This document shows positions 47,511 to 60,962 of a DNA stretch of 64,000 bases, piece by piece. This DNA comes from Mangifera indica (lineage: Eukaryota; Streptophyta; Magnoliopsida; Sapindales; Anacardiaceae). The stretch covers positions 21,437,463 through 21,501,462 of the forward strand of contig NC_058137.1 in assembly GCF_011075055.1 (NCBI RefSeq). The letters run 5' to 3'. Position numbers and translations under genes: made by a program. Under the pieces are notes generated by a model. The model did no database searches. It was given only the letters and a program-made list of their open reading frames with translations, and had not been told where the DNA came from. The first letter of the stretch is position 1. Each line of letters begins with the position of its first letter.

Positions 47511-48010
47511 AATAGGAGTGGCTGATACCAACAACACAGATCATTTTAGGATAGAAAACAAGTATGAATGATTTAAATACAATTGATGCAATATTTTTAA
47601 ACATGCAACAAAACTGAAATATATTAAAGTATTGAAAACAAAATTGAAATATATTAAAGTATTGAAAACAACATTGAAATTTGAACACTTACTATTTGTT
47701 ATTTCACAGTATTCAAATAGATGTGAGATAAGAGAATTAATTTTGAAGATTTTTATTGAAGTGAAAATATAGTTTGGTTTCTTCAAAGACTCACATTCAT
47801 TTATACGACAAGTATTTGAGCTGTTACAATTATTTTCTTTTTGAAATTATTCATGCGATTATTATATTATTGAAATTTTCAAGCATTTTACCTGAAAATC
47901 TTTCAGTCTTTTATAGAAAATCTTCATTAATAAGATTTGATTTTTACTTTGTAGGGAATCATTTAGCCTTTCGTAGAAAATCTTTATTATTAAGCTTTAC
48001 TTTTCACTTT
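46402..48010. other. SMXL3 3' flank and spacer
   Basis: AT-rich, with no gene recognised. It probably holds the SMXL3 3'-UTR (about the first 250 bp) and ends at the target duplication of the Mutator-like element. A large AT/GT microsatellite lies at 47424-47508. Confidence 0.5.
47424..47508. repeat. (AT)n(GT)n compound microsatellite
   Basis: About 20 AT units run directly into about 22 GT units. Open frames across it (47359-47688 on minus) are repeat artefacts. Confidence 0.95.
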
Positions 48011-48019
48011 GCAAAGAAT

Positions 48020-49055
48020 GGGAAATTAATTAAAATAGGCACTGAATTTGCCACTTAAATCTTTTTCGGTAAGATTTCTCAACTTTTACCTTTTTGAGCA
48101 AATAGTATTTTTCATTCAAAAAATACCCTTCATCCTATTTCTTTTTATTTACAGTAGTTTTCACAGATTAAACTTTTATATTTCAAAGTATACAGATTAA
48201 GTTTAATTTTTCTGTAATGAATAAGATTTACAGATGAAAAACATATTAATTTAGGATGTAATAATTGATATTTATATACTTTTATGTCTTTACAAAATGA
48301 TGAACATAAAACGGTGTGTTTTTTCAAGCAGGTGCAAAAATGTGAGAAAGTGTAAAGGGGTGTGTGAAAATGCGAAGGAGTGCGTGAAAGTCTGAAGGGG
48401 TACGTGAAAATATGAAAGGGATGCATTAACTCCGAAAGGGTGCGTGAAATCATAAAAGGGTACGTCAACTCTGAAAGGGTGCATTAACTCTAAAGGGGTG
48501 CGTGAAATCGTAAAGGGGTGCATGAAATGGTAAAAGGGTGGGTCATTCTCTTAAGGGGTACATCAGCTTCTAAAAGGAGTGCGTCAACCTCTGAAAGGGT
48601 GCGGCATTTCGAAAGGGTGCATCATAACTTGAAGGGGTGCGTGAAACTGTAAAATGGTGCCTAAAATTGTAAAGGGGTGCTTGAAATTGTAAAGGGGAGC
48701 GTGAAACTGTGAAAGGGTGCCTGAAATTGTAAAATGATGTGTGAAACTGTAAAGAGGTGCGTGAAAGTGTAAAACTGTGAAGGGGTACGTAAAAATGTGA
48801 AAAGATGCATGAAACTGTAAAAAAGTACGTGAAAATTTGAAAAGGTGTGTGAAAATATAAATGGGTGCGTAATAATAATAATTTATTATATAATATAATA
48901 TAATATCATTTATATATTAATATATTATATATTATATTATTAATATATAATATATTATATATAAAGAGGTATCCCTTTGCATTTCCCGCACCTCTCTACG
49001 CACCCTTTTATTTATATATAAAGGGGTGCGGGAAATGCAAAGGGGTGTCCCGCAC

Positions 49056-49097
<42 letters not shown>

Positions 49098-49618
49098 TAT
49101 ATATATAATATTCTATGCACCCGCACCTTTTCACGCACTCCTTCTCGCACCCTTTCCAAATTGTCGCACCCTTCCACATTGTCGCACCCTTTCAAACGTG
49201 TCACACCTTCCGCGCACCCGCACCTGCACCCCTTCAGTGTTGTCGCACCCTTCTACGCACCCGCACCTTTTCACGTACCATTTCGCACACTTTTGCATCT
49301 GCTTGGAAAAACACACCATTTTGAGAAAACGTCTAGTATATCCATCATTTTGTAATTGTATAAAAGTATATAAGAATCAATTATTATATAAAAAATTAAT
49401 CTTATTCATTATAGAAAAATTAAGTTTAATACATATCCTTTGAAATATAATAGATTAATCTGTCAAAACTATTGTGAAAGCTACTGTAAACGTTGAGATA
49501 TAAGATAAGGGGTATTTTTGAAATGAAAAATATAATTTGTTTAAAAAGTTAAAAACTAAGAATTCTTGCCGAAAAAGGTTTACGCGGTAAACTGGCTATT
49601 TATTTTAATTAATTTCCC
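48020..49618. mobile_element. Mutator-like foldback element with minisatellite arms
   Basis: A 1599-bp element flanked by a perfect 9-bp target duplication GCAAAGAAT (48011-48019 and 49619-49627). The long inverted termini pair GGGAAATTAATTAAAATA at both ends, then CTTTTTCGG.AAG, TTTACAGTAG.TTTCACA, TTCATTA.AGAAAAATTAA and CACACC.TTTT.....CATCATTTTGTA, over more than 300 bp each side. Inside each terminus is an array of 17-20-bp units around GGGGTGCGTGAAA (left, about 48340-48870; right, inverted as GCACCCTTTC, about 48985-49300). An AT-only palindromic core sits at about 48870-49110. No transposase is present. The short frames here are repeat artefacts. Confidence 0.9.
48340..48870. repeat. 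GGGGTGCGTGAAA minisatellite
   Basis: About 25 degenerate units of 17-21 bp (AAAGGGGTGCGTGAAATTGT-like), all in one orientation, inside the left arm of the Mutator-like element. The same motif recurs inverted at about 48985-49300. The spacing is irregular and there are no unique spacers, so this is not a CRISPR array. Confidence 0.9.
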
Positions 49619-49899
49619 GCAAAGAATCTTGCAACTTTTATATAAAGTAGAAATTTTCTTCTTTTTTAATGACTTTTTATTTTTAAACTGAGTTACAATA
49701 AGCTTTGTTAGGGAGAATTTGTTTGTCTGTTAGTCATATTTTGCATATATTTCACGAAGTTTTGCTAGTAGGGTAGCCAAATAGATGTTAGCCTCCCTAA
49801 TTAACTTTGGAATTATTTTTTACCTAATGGGTAACATTTGATCAGGACATTTTGTCTTGATAGTATAGTTTTGAAATTTGTTTTCTATGATCAGGACAT

Positions 49900-52430
49900 T
49901 CACTGATGCTTTTATTTTTTAATATTTTTGTCTTGGTAATAGAGTTTTTAGAGAAATTGTAGCCGTTTTAATTTCTTTACTTTTTGAAAGAGCAATTTCT
50001 ACTGCTTTTTTCAAATCTTTAAAATATTTTCTTTCAAGATTTGCAAAAGCATTTGGATATCTACAAGCAATTTTTTCAAATTTCTCTATCATCTTTTGTT
50101 CCAATAATGACTAAAGCAGTTATGGAGTTTATTGGATGGATTCAATCCATCTAAGATTGAGTCCTTTGATCTCTAGAGTTGGTATTCCATTATCATCAAC
50201 TTTTATGTCTCCTAGTACTAGATTTTGTTACTCTTCTTTAAGATGGAAATCCCACTAGACTTTTAAAGAGCTGATAAACCCAACAATTAATAGGTGGGTT
50301 ATTATTTGTTTGAAGAATTAAGTTTTTTTCATTAGGCATTGCTTACCATTGTCATTTATTGTAATATTGTAATTAAATTGTAATCAGACATCTTGTCTAT
50401 ATTTCATTCGTAATTTGAACTAGCATTATATTTATTCTGTTAGATTATATTGTAATCAACCAATTGTCGTTGCAATCAGATATGTCCTCTGATGAATTTG
50501 TTTGCCTAATAAAGCCAACTATTTTATATGTGACTGATTGTGGATTATCGGGGTAATTAGATTTGAATTTGAAACCTTTAATCTTAACTGATTAAGTTTT
50601 TACTTATTTCTTGTATAAATTCATATTTGTTTGAAAGATCTTTTGAAAATAATTTTGGAATCTTATGCGGGGGTTTTTATTTTTAAGGGTTTTGATTTTT
50701 CATCTGTGACTGTGGTGATTGGTTGATTAATAATATCTTTGATTATATTCTATTATTGTCCTATTGTTTCTAAATATTTATTTGTATAATTGTTTTGTTG
50801 GATTATATTTTTTATGTCTTCTCTTGAGATATTTTCTAAATCTTTTTTTGTTGTTAAAACTACTACCCTATAAGGTATAGAAATTTCGTCAAGGAGGGAA
50901 TGCATTGATTCTAAATTCTTAATTTCTTTTTCCTTTGATTTTTTTTAAATTTTTGTTTTTTCTTGTACATTAATTTTCTTTGTCACAAAATCATTGAAGA
51001 AATGGTGCATAGATACAATTTTCTTTTAGATAATCATAATATTCTTGGTGAATTAATATTAATCTCTTTTTTCTTTACTAGATGTTTAGAAGAACTATCT
51101 CTTTTTCAATTTATTTTCTTTTGAATTAACTTTTTTATTAACATTTCTTTATTTATTTCAAATGTCTCTATCATATATTTAATCCTATATATTCTCAAAA
51201 GAATTAGTCATTTGAAAATGAGTGGGAGACATTCTTTGTGAGGTTTCCTGACCTTCCTCTTGTGAAAGTATTTGAATTGAGTAACATGGTTTTTAGAATA
51301 TTTGAATAATTATTTATCTCTTGGATATATGTTCTGACTAAACTATATTTTGGGATTGAGGAGTATGAGAATCTTTAGAATTCATAGGTTTTTTTCATTT
51401 TTAAACTTGAAAATGTAATTTGAGTATCACCAACACTTATTTTTGGTAGTCGTTTCTTACACTTTCATCAAGATTTTCACTAATATTATCTATTTATATA
51501 TTTTGAATTGGTTTGGAAGAATTTTGTATAATTCTATATATTTGAATGATATAACTATTTTATCTAATTCACAATCTTCAAAAAGAATAACTTGATTCTT
51601 AATAGTTTTGGAGACTGTAATATTGGACCTATTTATATCTACTTGAAACAATATTGTGTGTTTCCTTTGGTCATGTCTAATAGCTTTAGATTCAAAAGCA
51701 AATTGCATTATTTTGTACTGAACTCTATAAATATATATTTTAAATATTGATCTTGGTTTAATGTTGTAATTAAATGTATTAATATTTAGTGTTAAACATC
51801 TAATATATTTTGGTTATCTATACAAACATAAAGTTTGTTTAACAATTAAAATATATTGATCCATTAGACATATTAGATTCGATTGTTCTTTGGAGTGAAT
51901 CTTTAAAACTAAGGAATCTATAATCTCTTAAACATGTTATAATTGTAGTATTCATTCCTCCAATATTTAATAATTTGATTCCAATTTGTACTAACTTTAT
52001 ATGAATGTAATCATAATTCTTTAATTTTATGTTTCATAATCATCTCATTAGTTATTAATTTCATGGTTTGAAATGAATTTGGATTTTAATTGTTTTTTCC
52101 TCAGTCATTATATATTTTGACTGATTTAAATGATTAACTCTATTCAAGATATACAATTCTTATTCCTTATATACATTTGTTAAGGTTATCCTGGGTATAC
52201 TCCATTTATCAAAATTAACTTGGAGATTCTTTGGTTTGATTTATTTTTTTGAAAATTAATACATTGGTTTGATTCATTATTGAATTCATTTTATCTATAA
52301 TTATTTCTTCTTATTGAATGATTTGCTCATAACTAATATTAAAGCTCAGAGTTGATGTTGACCTGTCTAAGTATTCCAAATTGATTAATTTATTGTTTCG
52401 TTCCATAATAATTATTTCTATTGATCTTAC
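49900..52430 (-). mobile_element. Endogenous pararetrovirus (Caulimoviridae) remnant
   Basis: Minus-strand remnant of a plant pararetrovirus polyprotein, frameshifted and stop-ridden. The clearest part is the 30K-type movement protein, about 52110-51500: YIHIKLVQIGIKLL, then DYRFLSFKDSLQ, NGSIYFNC, and, after a degenerate gap, FESKAIRHDQRKHTILF and NQVILFEDCELDKI. An N-terminal portion lies at about 52420-52110. Further along the same strand, NGIPTLEIKGL (about 50190) and the frame 49919-50104 look like continuing polyprotein, but I cannot assign them. No reverse transcriptase or protease motif was found, so the fragment covers only the 5' part of the genome. It cannot encode a functional product; the genus is not determinable. 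Confidence 0.65.
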
Positions 52431-52439
52431 AATGGATTT

Positions 52440-52579
52440 TTTATATATATAGAGAGAGAAAAAAAAATGTATCATTATATGATTAGATATTATTTTATTT
52501 TTAATTCAAAATAATCTAATTATTTGATGATATATCATCTATATACTCAATTTATGTATAAAAAATATGTTCGCATAAT

Positions 52580-52585
<6 letters not shown>
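52440..52585. repeat. Palindromic AT-rich MITE, copy f
   Basis: Arms TGTATCATTATATGATTAGATA and ATTATTTGATGATATATCAT around TTTTATTTTTAATTCAAAATAA. It is followed by a (GA)n/G-rich tract at 52597-52632. Confidence 0.55.
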
Positions 52586-52612
<27 letters not shown>

Positions 52613-52639
52613 TGGGGGGGAGGGGGAGAGGGAAGAACA

Positions 52640-55600
52640 ATAGGCTAATTAATTTTTTAACATTCAATAGCACACTAAAGAGTTTTAGATTTTCAATTAA
52701 ATTTTAAGAAAAGGTTTTCAAATGTTCATGCTTTAGACTTAGATCTGAATATAATCGATAAGATTGTAATATATTCCTTTCCTCCTTTGACTATAAATGA
52801 TTGTTCAAGGAGAAGGATTCAAAGGAGAAAAAAAAAAAAAGAAAAGAGAAAGATTGAATAACAACCAGATATATAGCTTTGTGTATAGCTAACATTAGAC
52901 AATTCGGATGAGATTAGCATTATCTTGAGTTAAGTAAGGAGAGTCTCTTCAACTATTTTCTTCAAGACACTTCTTTTGTAATTTATAGTCACATTCTACT
53001 ATAGCATTTGTAGAGTAATTAATAATATACTTGTGGGTGTAAACTTTAAAACGGTAAATTGAACTATGTTAAAAAATAAAAATTTTCTGATATTCTTTAT
53101 ATTTGATTTATTTCTCACTATAGTAAATTATAAAATTGATTAATTGATCATCACTATTTTTATTATAGCTAATTTTGTGTAAAACTATAAATTATGTATA
53201 TTTGTTTATGGCGAGAATTCCTATTGATGAGCTATATATTAAATTTTATTGTACAAATATTATTAATCATTTTATCATTGATCATGTTTGACACAATTAA
53301 TTGGCTCGAAGATTAATTAATTGGCTTACATCATCCATGTTTGATGCAATATTTAAACCAAAATATTAAACGAGAAACAATGAGTGTGCATGTTATATCA
53401 TTCAGTTAGTGGCTAGTAAACGGCCTAATTAATATACTCAACAAGAAGAATTGAGCACCAAATCTTTTACAGATTGACAGACCCTCTTCTTATTTTTATT
53501 TTTTTTTCAAATTTTTTACTTTCAAGAGGAAGGATAAAAGAAAAAGTGGGTATATGTGCAAAGATATAATAGATTTCTTATAGGAGCTTGAGCTAGTAGC
53601 TAGTGTTGCAGTTGCTAACAAAATTTATGGCTGATTTGATTCCCAATAATGTGGGCAACTTTATAAGGCTTATATATCATGGCCAAAAAGATACAAAAAG
53701 TGAAGTTATTTCTCAATCCAAGAAAGCAAAAAAGCACTTGGCAATCTTTCATTCGAGGATGAAGTTTGTGCATCAGTAGCTACAATGTTAAGCCTCTGAA
53801 TAGTAGCTAGAGTAATTAAGCTCAAGTGGATTTGGTTTAAATTGTCTATTCGATGTATTGAGAAGGGAGAAAGGAAATTTTTGAAATTTCAATCAAATAT
53901 AAAAATCATATATATTGTGTTTTACTTTTCATATTGAGTTCAAACAAATTGTAAGATATAATTCAGTTGAATTACAAGAGAATGAAAAATACAGTAAAAA
54001 AGTCTTTGAAACGTCTACAATTTGAATTTGAGAATAATTTATTGTCTATTAATTTTTTAGCGAAATGTAAACTTTATGTTGTGAAGGTAAATCTTTAACC
54101 CATACATTGATTTTTTATTTTTTATTTTTACACAAGTATATTCAACTACTTTGTTTTCAAATAATCAATTCCTGACATCCATATTATATACACAATTCAT
54201 ACATATTGGGAAGTGAAAATTAGTTGATTTAATGAAAGTATCATTAGGCTACACATAATGTTTCTAAAGGAATGAACAAAATAAGATTAAGGTATGATCC
54301 ATAACGTAAGGATTGTGCAAAGGAGAAGCAACTTTTCTGTGCTTTAGAAGGGAAAAGTAAAATCTTCCCTAAGAAATATCAAAAGAAAGCACTACTTTTC
54401 ATGCTTTTCTACGATGGATTTTTTGAAAGAATAAGTTTTCTCTTCTTTGAATTTTTTAAACCAACATTCTCATCTTTGGAAAGCATTAAAAAGTTATGGT
54501 ATAAGTCTTTAAAATATATATAAAAAAGCAAAAGTTATGTAGATATAATCAATAACAAAACTAAAAAGATTAACACACTAGTAGTATAAGCATCTTCTTT
54601 AAACCTTAAAGATGTTTCCACTTTATATTCACAAAAAGATAGTTATCTTCTCAACTTTAATTTAAAACCCCTTAAGCATAAGTAGGGAATTTGTCGCTTG
54701 TGGCTTTTAAAAAGATTAGAGGGTTTTTGGAGTTGATGAATTATTAGGAAGACAAGGTGGGGTTTTGATGAGTTGCACTCCTCACTATTTCTCTCTCTCT
54801 CTTTCTTTGTTTAATTTCTTTTTCTTTCTTTCTAACTAAATTCGGCTTAGTAGTATGATATTCTCTTCTACTTTTTACTTAACTCTTCCATCTTTTTTTT
54901 TTTTCTTAATTATCTCTACCCCAAAAGGAAGAAGCCTCCATCTTAGACTGCTTTTTCTTCTTTAATTTCCTTTTAGTTTTTCATCTTTTCTTCAACTCAT
55001 TTTACCCTCTTAATTAATTTCTTTTCTAATGAGTTGGCAACTATCAGTTAGCTTTAATAATTATATACAAGTGTTCTTTGTATCTTTTTTAATTTCTCCT
55101 TCTTATTCTTTATTTAAAAAATGTACTTCCAATAAACGTTTAACCTATAAGTTGAGATAAACATCAAATCATGTATATCATCCATACATCCATTTAATAA
55201 AATCCTATTATATATCAATATACAGAATTTTAATGAATTAATTAATGTTCTTTATTACTATAATTAAAGAGAAATATGCATCTAGAGTTCTTTTTTAGCC
55301 CTTTTTTCTTTATTCAAGTTATATAATTAATAGCACTTGCATCTCATAATACAATATGCTTGGCCAATACCGGCCATAAGCTTATGTATGGAGAACTAAT
55401 GGCATAAGTTGGATGAAAAAATTTAGGTCTCCGATCGACACTCAGCAATATTAGAATTTTTACTTAATTTATATATTATGTATCAATATTATTCTTAAAA
55501 AACCTCTCGCAAACCCAGATTTTTTAATATATATGTTGTAGGCCTGGTCAAAGCAATACATTAAATTATACCATAAGAATTTAATCTTGAAATTATTCTG

Positions 55601-58600
55601 TTGGTATATGGGGCAAATCTTTGTTTAATTATGCTGGTTTTCCGTGATCTGTGCTGATAATTAATCATGTACTTTTATGTTATCTGAATGATATCCCATA
55701 TGCTCGGTAGGAAACAGTAGATGATAATTAATATTTTAATAATAATGAGTGAAAATGGAATCTAAGTTTCCCTCAAAAGCAGGAAGGAAAATAAAATTGA
55801 ATTGTGTTGTGCATGTAAAAGTAATTAATGTAATTAAAATGCAGAAAGTGGGTGTCACTTTCAAAGCAAAAGCTCCTCTCTTTTTCTAGCCTTGTGGCTG
55901 GTATTTAGCCCTTCCTAGCGGGGCTAATTTAACTTTGATCTATGCATCTTTTTGTACATTGATTCAACTTTTTTATGTGTATTATAAATATGAATAGAAA
56001 AAGGTAGCATTTCAGCTCAATGAACATGACATATTATAGCTGAAAATTTCACGAAATTTTATCATGTCTCATGCCACTAAATAAAGAACACATGGAGCGC
56101 ATTAATTTGAGATTATCGTTTAAATTAACTATTGCAATGTCTAATTAACAACCACTCATCCATCGTTTCCAAATATTATTCGTTTTATGCTAAAAGTGAT
56201 CAGTAAACCAAGTTGGGGATCATAATTCATAATCCAACTTAAAGTCCAAACTTTTATGTAGTCATTGGGAGAGAGATTGACTTGACCGGTAACTTAATTA
56301 ATCAAACTTACTTTATGTGCATGTTCGTTCAATGTGTTGATAGATCATGAATTTGTGACCACAATATATATGCATAAATTAAAAATAAATTTTGGAGTTT
56401 AAATGTTATTGTAAAGTCTCTTTAGAAAACAAAAACTAATAATACCCGTAGAATATTAAAATTTTTAAATAAAAGACTTGTGTTTGAATTTCTATCATTT
56501 TTTTAAGAATATATTCGTATAAATACAACCATTTTCTTTTCTTAGAATTCATTTTTTTAGGATCTAAGTCTATTATGATTCTCAATCTATGGTTCTTGTA
56601 GTTGAAAGAAATAATGCAACGAATCCTTGAATTAAAATTAAGTTTGGTTTTATTTTCAAAACGTTTTTTCTAATAATTTGGATTCATAATCAATTGGATT
56701 TCAATAAATACAATATCAAAATTTAAAATCCACATTTCAATTAACAAGTCGATAAAAAAGTCCGTAACTTTTTCACACTTTCTATAAAAAATCATTAAAA
56801 AAACTTTATTTTAGAACTTAAACTCGTGATTCTGAGAACTAAATTTGTGAGTTCATGAATAGGAGTTGAAATTTGCCTTTTGATCATCAATACTAATTTT
56901 TATCAATTTATTCGTAATTTTACTTGATTTTGGCCATATTTTATGAAAACATATAATGATCCATGAACCATACCATATATATAGTAGATAGATAATATTT
57001 AAACACACAATTATGCTTTTCCTGCAAGGCAGCATCTCTATAGTTGATTGAGTTCCAACGGTACTTGAACCTTATATATTAATTTTTTCCATTGAGTTGG
57101 GTGATTATCAATCAGCTTAATCCCAGTCTATTTAAGATTAACATTAACATTAAAAAAAAAATGAACTAAGCAAAGCATCGTCTTCTAAAAGATTTCCAAA
57201 CTGAAGAACAAATAAAAGCCCTAGCTAAATCATCATAATCTTGATGTGCATTTATTCCGACTGGAATCATCAGAAACCTTTTCACTGGAATGGTTATGCC
57301 TGTCTGTTTCGAAACATGAGTGAAATTAATAGTACTCAGCTGAGTGTCATAAAATTCTCTCACACAAAGGAATAAAACAAATTATTGGATATAGACATTA
57401 ACCATAAAATTGATGGTCGAGTGAACGCTTAGTGGAGCCCTCAATCTTTAATTCATGAAATCAAGACCATTGATTGGACCCAACCACTGTCTCAGCAAGG
57501 GGAAAATAGAGAGATTCATACGTCACAAATGAGGGGCCAAGGTGCCAAAACTTCATTCATAAGCTTTATAACATAAGAGACATACTCATTAAGGCAACAA
57601 TTCTTATTTGCTTTGTGAGTTAATGGGGGCCTCCATATATCTTTTTCTTTTCCCATCTCTAAGAGCTAGCCATTTGTATCCTTTAACTTTAGAAACCTTT
57701 TATAGCCACCAATCCATAAATCAATACTTAAACAACTTTTGGATATCTAATCATAAATCTTTCTCAAGATATGGGTTTCATTTGCTTTTCCTAGCTCTTC
57801 AAATAATGGTGCTTCTTTATTCTTTATCAGAGCTATTGCCCTTTTCTTAATTCAATATGATTTTTTATACTTATTCTTTTAAACCTTGAGGCATATAGCT
57901 TTGACAAAGTTTTAGGTAGATAGGCAAATTATTTTCACATTATTGTGCGAAGTTTTGATGAGGATGGAAATTCATGGGTTTGTAATTTCATTTTGTTAGT
58001 ACTTTAAATTAATTTTTGTTAATTTTTAATTCAAATTACTGGTTTAATTAAGATATAGCAAAATATTAAATAATTATCAAACTGAGCTATGTTATCAAAG
58101 ATGATTCAATTCTTGATACTAGGACTCAATCAAATTAAAAGTAGCAAAGATTTTCTAGCCCTGGCTTAGGTGGGGCATAACAGAACTTAGATTGAGTTAG
58201 GCAAATTCAAAGATGGATTTGATTTTGATGTTACCTTTTTTTGAAATATATATGACTAGTGATCAAGTATTTCAGAACAGTGTTAAAAAGTAGTTTAAGT
58301 GATAAAATAATGAAACACCAAAGATGAAAACTTGTATAGTCTTTTAACTATGTGAATTTTCATTTTTAGAGATTCGTAGCGAGATTAAACACCTGAAATT
58401 CTTGATATAACCACAAAAATGAAAGGAGATTATGAGAAAAGAAAGTAAATGTGGAAATCTTAAGTCACAAAAGTAGAAGAATTAATAGTTTTCTTTTTAG
58501 CTACTAGTGTTGTTAGATTGGTTTCTTTCACTGGAAAAGATTGTGAAATGTGATGGGATGGCAGTAGCACCAAATTCCAAGTAATTTGAACGAACAAAAC

Positions 58601-60030
58601 AAGCTGAGAGAATGGGGGTCTCCTTCCTCCAAAGACCCACCAAGAAAATGTAAATAAGCATCTACAAAAGACAAACATGAGCATGGAGACAAAGTTTCCA
58701 CACACCTTAAGCTCTTTGCAGACTTTAAGAAAAGTGGAGGGTAACAAATTGTTCTTTTGCATTAGGTCATTGTCCCAATTCTATTCCATTCATTTCCTCT
58801 TTTATGTATTCATTCTCTAGTGAGTGTATTTTTGCATGAAAGTAAGGGAAATCTGGGATCCTAAAGTCTCCTTCAATTGGATAAATATATTCCCCTAGTC
58901 ATTAATGCATCATCACCTTACTTTGTTTTTTCTTTTCTTTTAGGGTTTGTTGACAGCTTTTTTATGCATTTGAAAGTGACGAGTGAGGGATCCGAGGAGA
59001 AGGTTAACTAGGTGGAGTACAAGTCTTTCATATGAAGGTGTTTTTCGTTAGCTCTTTTTGGTCAAAAAGAGATTGAAATTTGAAGCACAACTCACGCGAA
59101 TAAACACAAGAATGTGATTAGATCCATTTTGAAGAAGATGCTGCCAGCTTTTGAAGATTCTTGGGTCGTTTTCGTTTTCATCAGAGAGTGAAAGTTGCCC
59201 ATCACTTTGTGTTTTCATTAATCAGAATACCAAAATGCTTCAGATGACTGGATCAATGTTGCTCCTTCTCGACATCTTAGAGCCCCAGCCCAATATAGGT
59301 CACTTTGAAGAATTTGAAGGCCCACTTGACAACACCAATGTGACATTGAAGATAACCAATAAAATACTAATGCATAATAATCTTTAAATGTATTACATCA
59401 CTTGTGGTAGAGTGTTTTGGTTCAACTGATTAAAGTGTCAAATCGTTTAGGTTCGAAATCCGTAAGTATCAAATCAAGATGAGACTTTTGAATTATTCAA
59501 TATTATAATTAGTTTGATCTCAAAAGAATCATCTAACTTAGATGGATTCTTCATTATCAAAAAAATATTTAGTTTGTTTAGTAAAATTAATTTAATAGGA
59601 AATACAATGAAAATAAAATTTTTATTGAAAAATTGTAAAATAATAAGAAAAACAATGTTTAATTTAATCAAAGTAAAAAATCATGAATAAAATTACATAT
59701 ATAATAAATTTTATTAACTTATTTATATAAATCAATGTAACAATTTATAATAAAAATAAGATGGTATAATTGTTTAATTTATAATTATAAAATTCATAAA
59801 TTACTTAAAAAATTATGTATTAGTGTACTGAAAAAAGGGTTTATCAGAATATAGATGTGTTTGTATGATCTAGATATGTTTGTCCTAAGAGATAACATCA
59901 TTGTCGATGAGCAGACTAGGCCCAAGAAACCCATCATAGCCAATCTGGGCCAATGAGCCAAGCCCACATCAGAAAAGTTGGGCACTTATTTTTTATGGAT
60001 CTTTCTTGTCCATGCATACATAAACGCCCT
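52640..60030. other. Long AT-rich region without recognised gene
   Basis: 7.4 kb of AT-rich sequence with CT/TTC-rich patches (54785-54830, 54890-54970). Open frames at 57166-57363, 57608-57850, 58460-58762 and 59151-59387 show no family motif, no convincing splice context and no codon texture like SMXL3 or DUF247. I find no tRNA, microRNA or snoRNA signature that I can defend. Distal regulatory sequence is possible. Confidence 0.45.
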
Positions 60031-60034
60031 CATT

Positions 60035-60178
60035 CAATTAAATAATAAAATTATATAAATAAATAATAATATATTATCATATAATTTAATATTATTTTAT
60101 TTTTAATTTAAAATTATTTAATTATATAATAAATTATTATTATTTATATATAAAATTTCAAACATAATATTACTCTAA
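60035..60178. repeat. Palindromic AT-rich MITE, copy g
   Basis: About 145 bp: AATAAAATTATATAAATAAATA at the left and TATATATAAAATTTCAAACATAATATTAC at the right, with TATTATCATATAATTTAATATT / AATTATATAATAAATTATTA arms. Same family as the other MITEs. Confidence 0.6.
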
Positions 60179-60819
60179 ATTAAAAGCAATCACAGATTTT
60201 GAATTCTTTTATTCCAAACTTTCATCAAATCCTAACACTATCAAAATAAAAATGTCTTGCTATAATGTTATAAATCAAATTATCAAATTACCCCGTAACA
60301 ATTTTAGTTTATAAAATATCATATTAGCCTTGAAAAGAGTAATGGACAATGTGGTCAAGTCTAACGACCAAAATCATATCGTCAGGGTGTGAACTTTTTG
60401 AGAAGAAAGAAAGGAATAAGAAAAGAAGGAAAAAATTAAGGGAGAAAAAATTAGTCTACACATGGCCTACCAGTTTCTTTATTCTATCCGAAGATTAGTA
60501 AAATTAGTGAAGTATTAAAATTTTTAAAGTGAGGGTATGAGTTTGAGCATTTGCTACATTTATAAAGTCTTAACTTGTTTGATATAATAATTATAGATAC
60601 GATTACTTATTCAATAAATACAAATAGAGTCTTTAATTATCAAAAAAAAATATTTCTTTATTTTTATTGTTTATAATCTTGAGAAGTTAAAATAACTTTT
60701 TATATCTTTTTATTATTAATTTGTTCTATCAAGGTTACATATCATATGAAAATTTGGAATAAAAAGATTTTAACGGGAGAGAACTTTATTTTTCCCAAAT
60801 ATAGGATGGGAAACTACAA

Positions 60820-60935
60820 CAATAAAATTATGTATAGTATCAATGATGGTATATAATTATATAATTAAATAATTTTAAATTAATGATATAATATTATTTG
60901 ATCACATGATAATATATCATTATTATTATTCAAAT
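60820..60935. repeat. Palindromic AT-rich MITE, copy h
   Basis: AACAATAAAATTATGTATAG start, ATATAATTATATAATTAAAT and ATCACATGATAATATATCATTA arms. The right end merges into the spacer before the hAT element at 60963. Confidence 0.55.
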
Positions 60936-60962
60936 TAATATCCAATATAAATACCTGATAAC

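Noticed and set aside
47359..47688. 109-codon frame with His-Thr and Ile-Tyr repeats
   Set aside because: A direct translation of the AT/GT microsatellite.
48340..48870. CRISPR-like direct repeats
   Set aside because: Plant DNA, degenerate units with irregular spacing and no unique spacers. The array is mirrored in the other arm of a transposon.
52597..52632. GA-rich tract as a GAGA-factor regulatory site
   Set aside because: It is a simple repeat next to a MITE, with no nearby gene for it to regulate.
58460..58762. 100-codon minus-strand frame as a gene
   Set aside because: No family motif, low-complexity hydrophobic translation, and no splice or promoter support.
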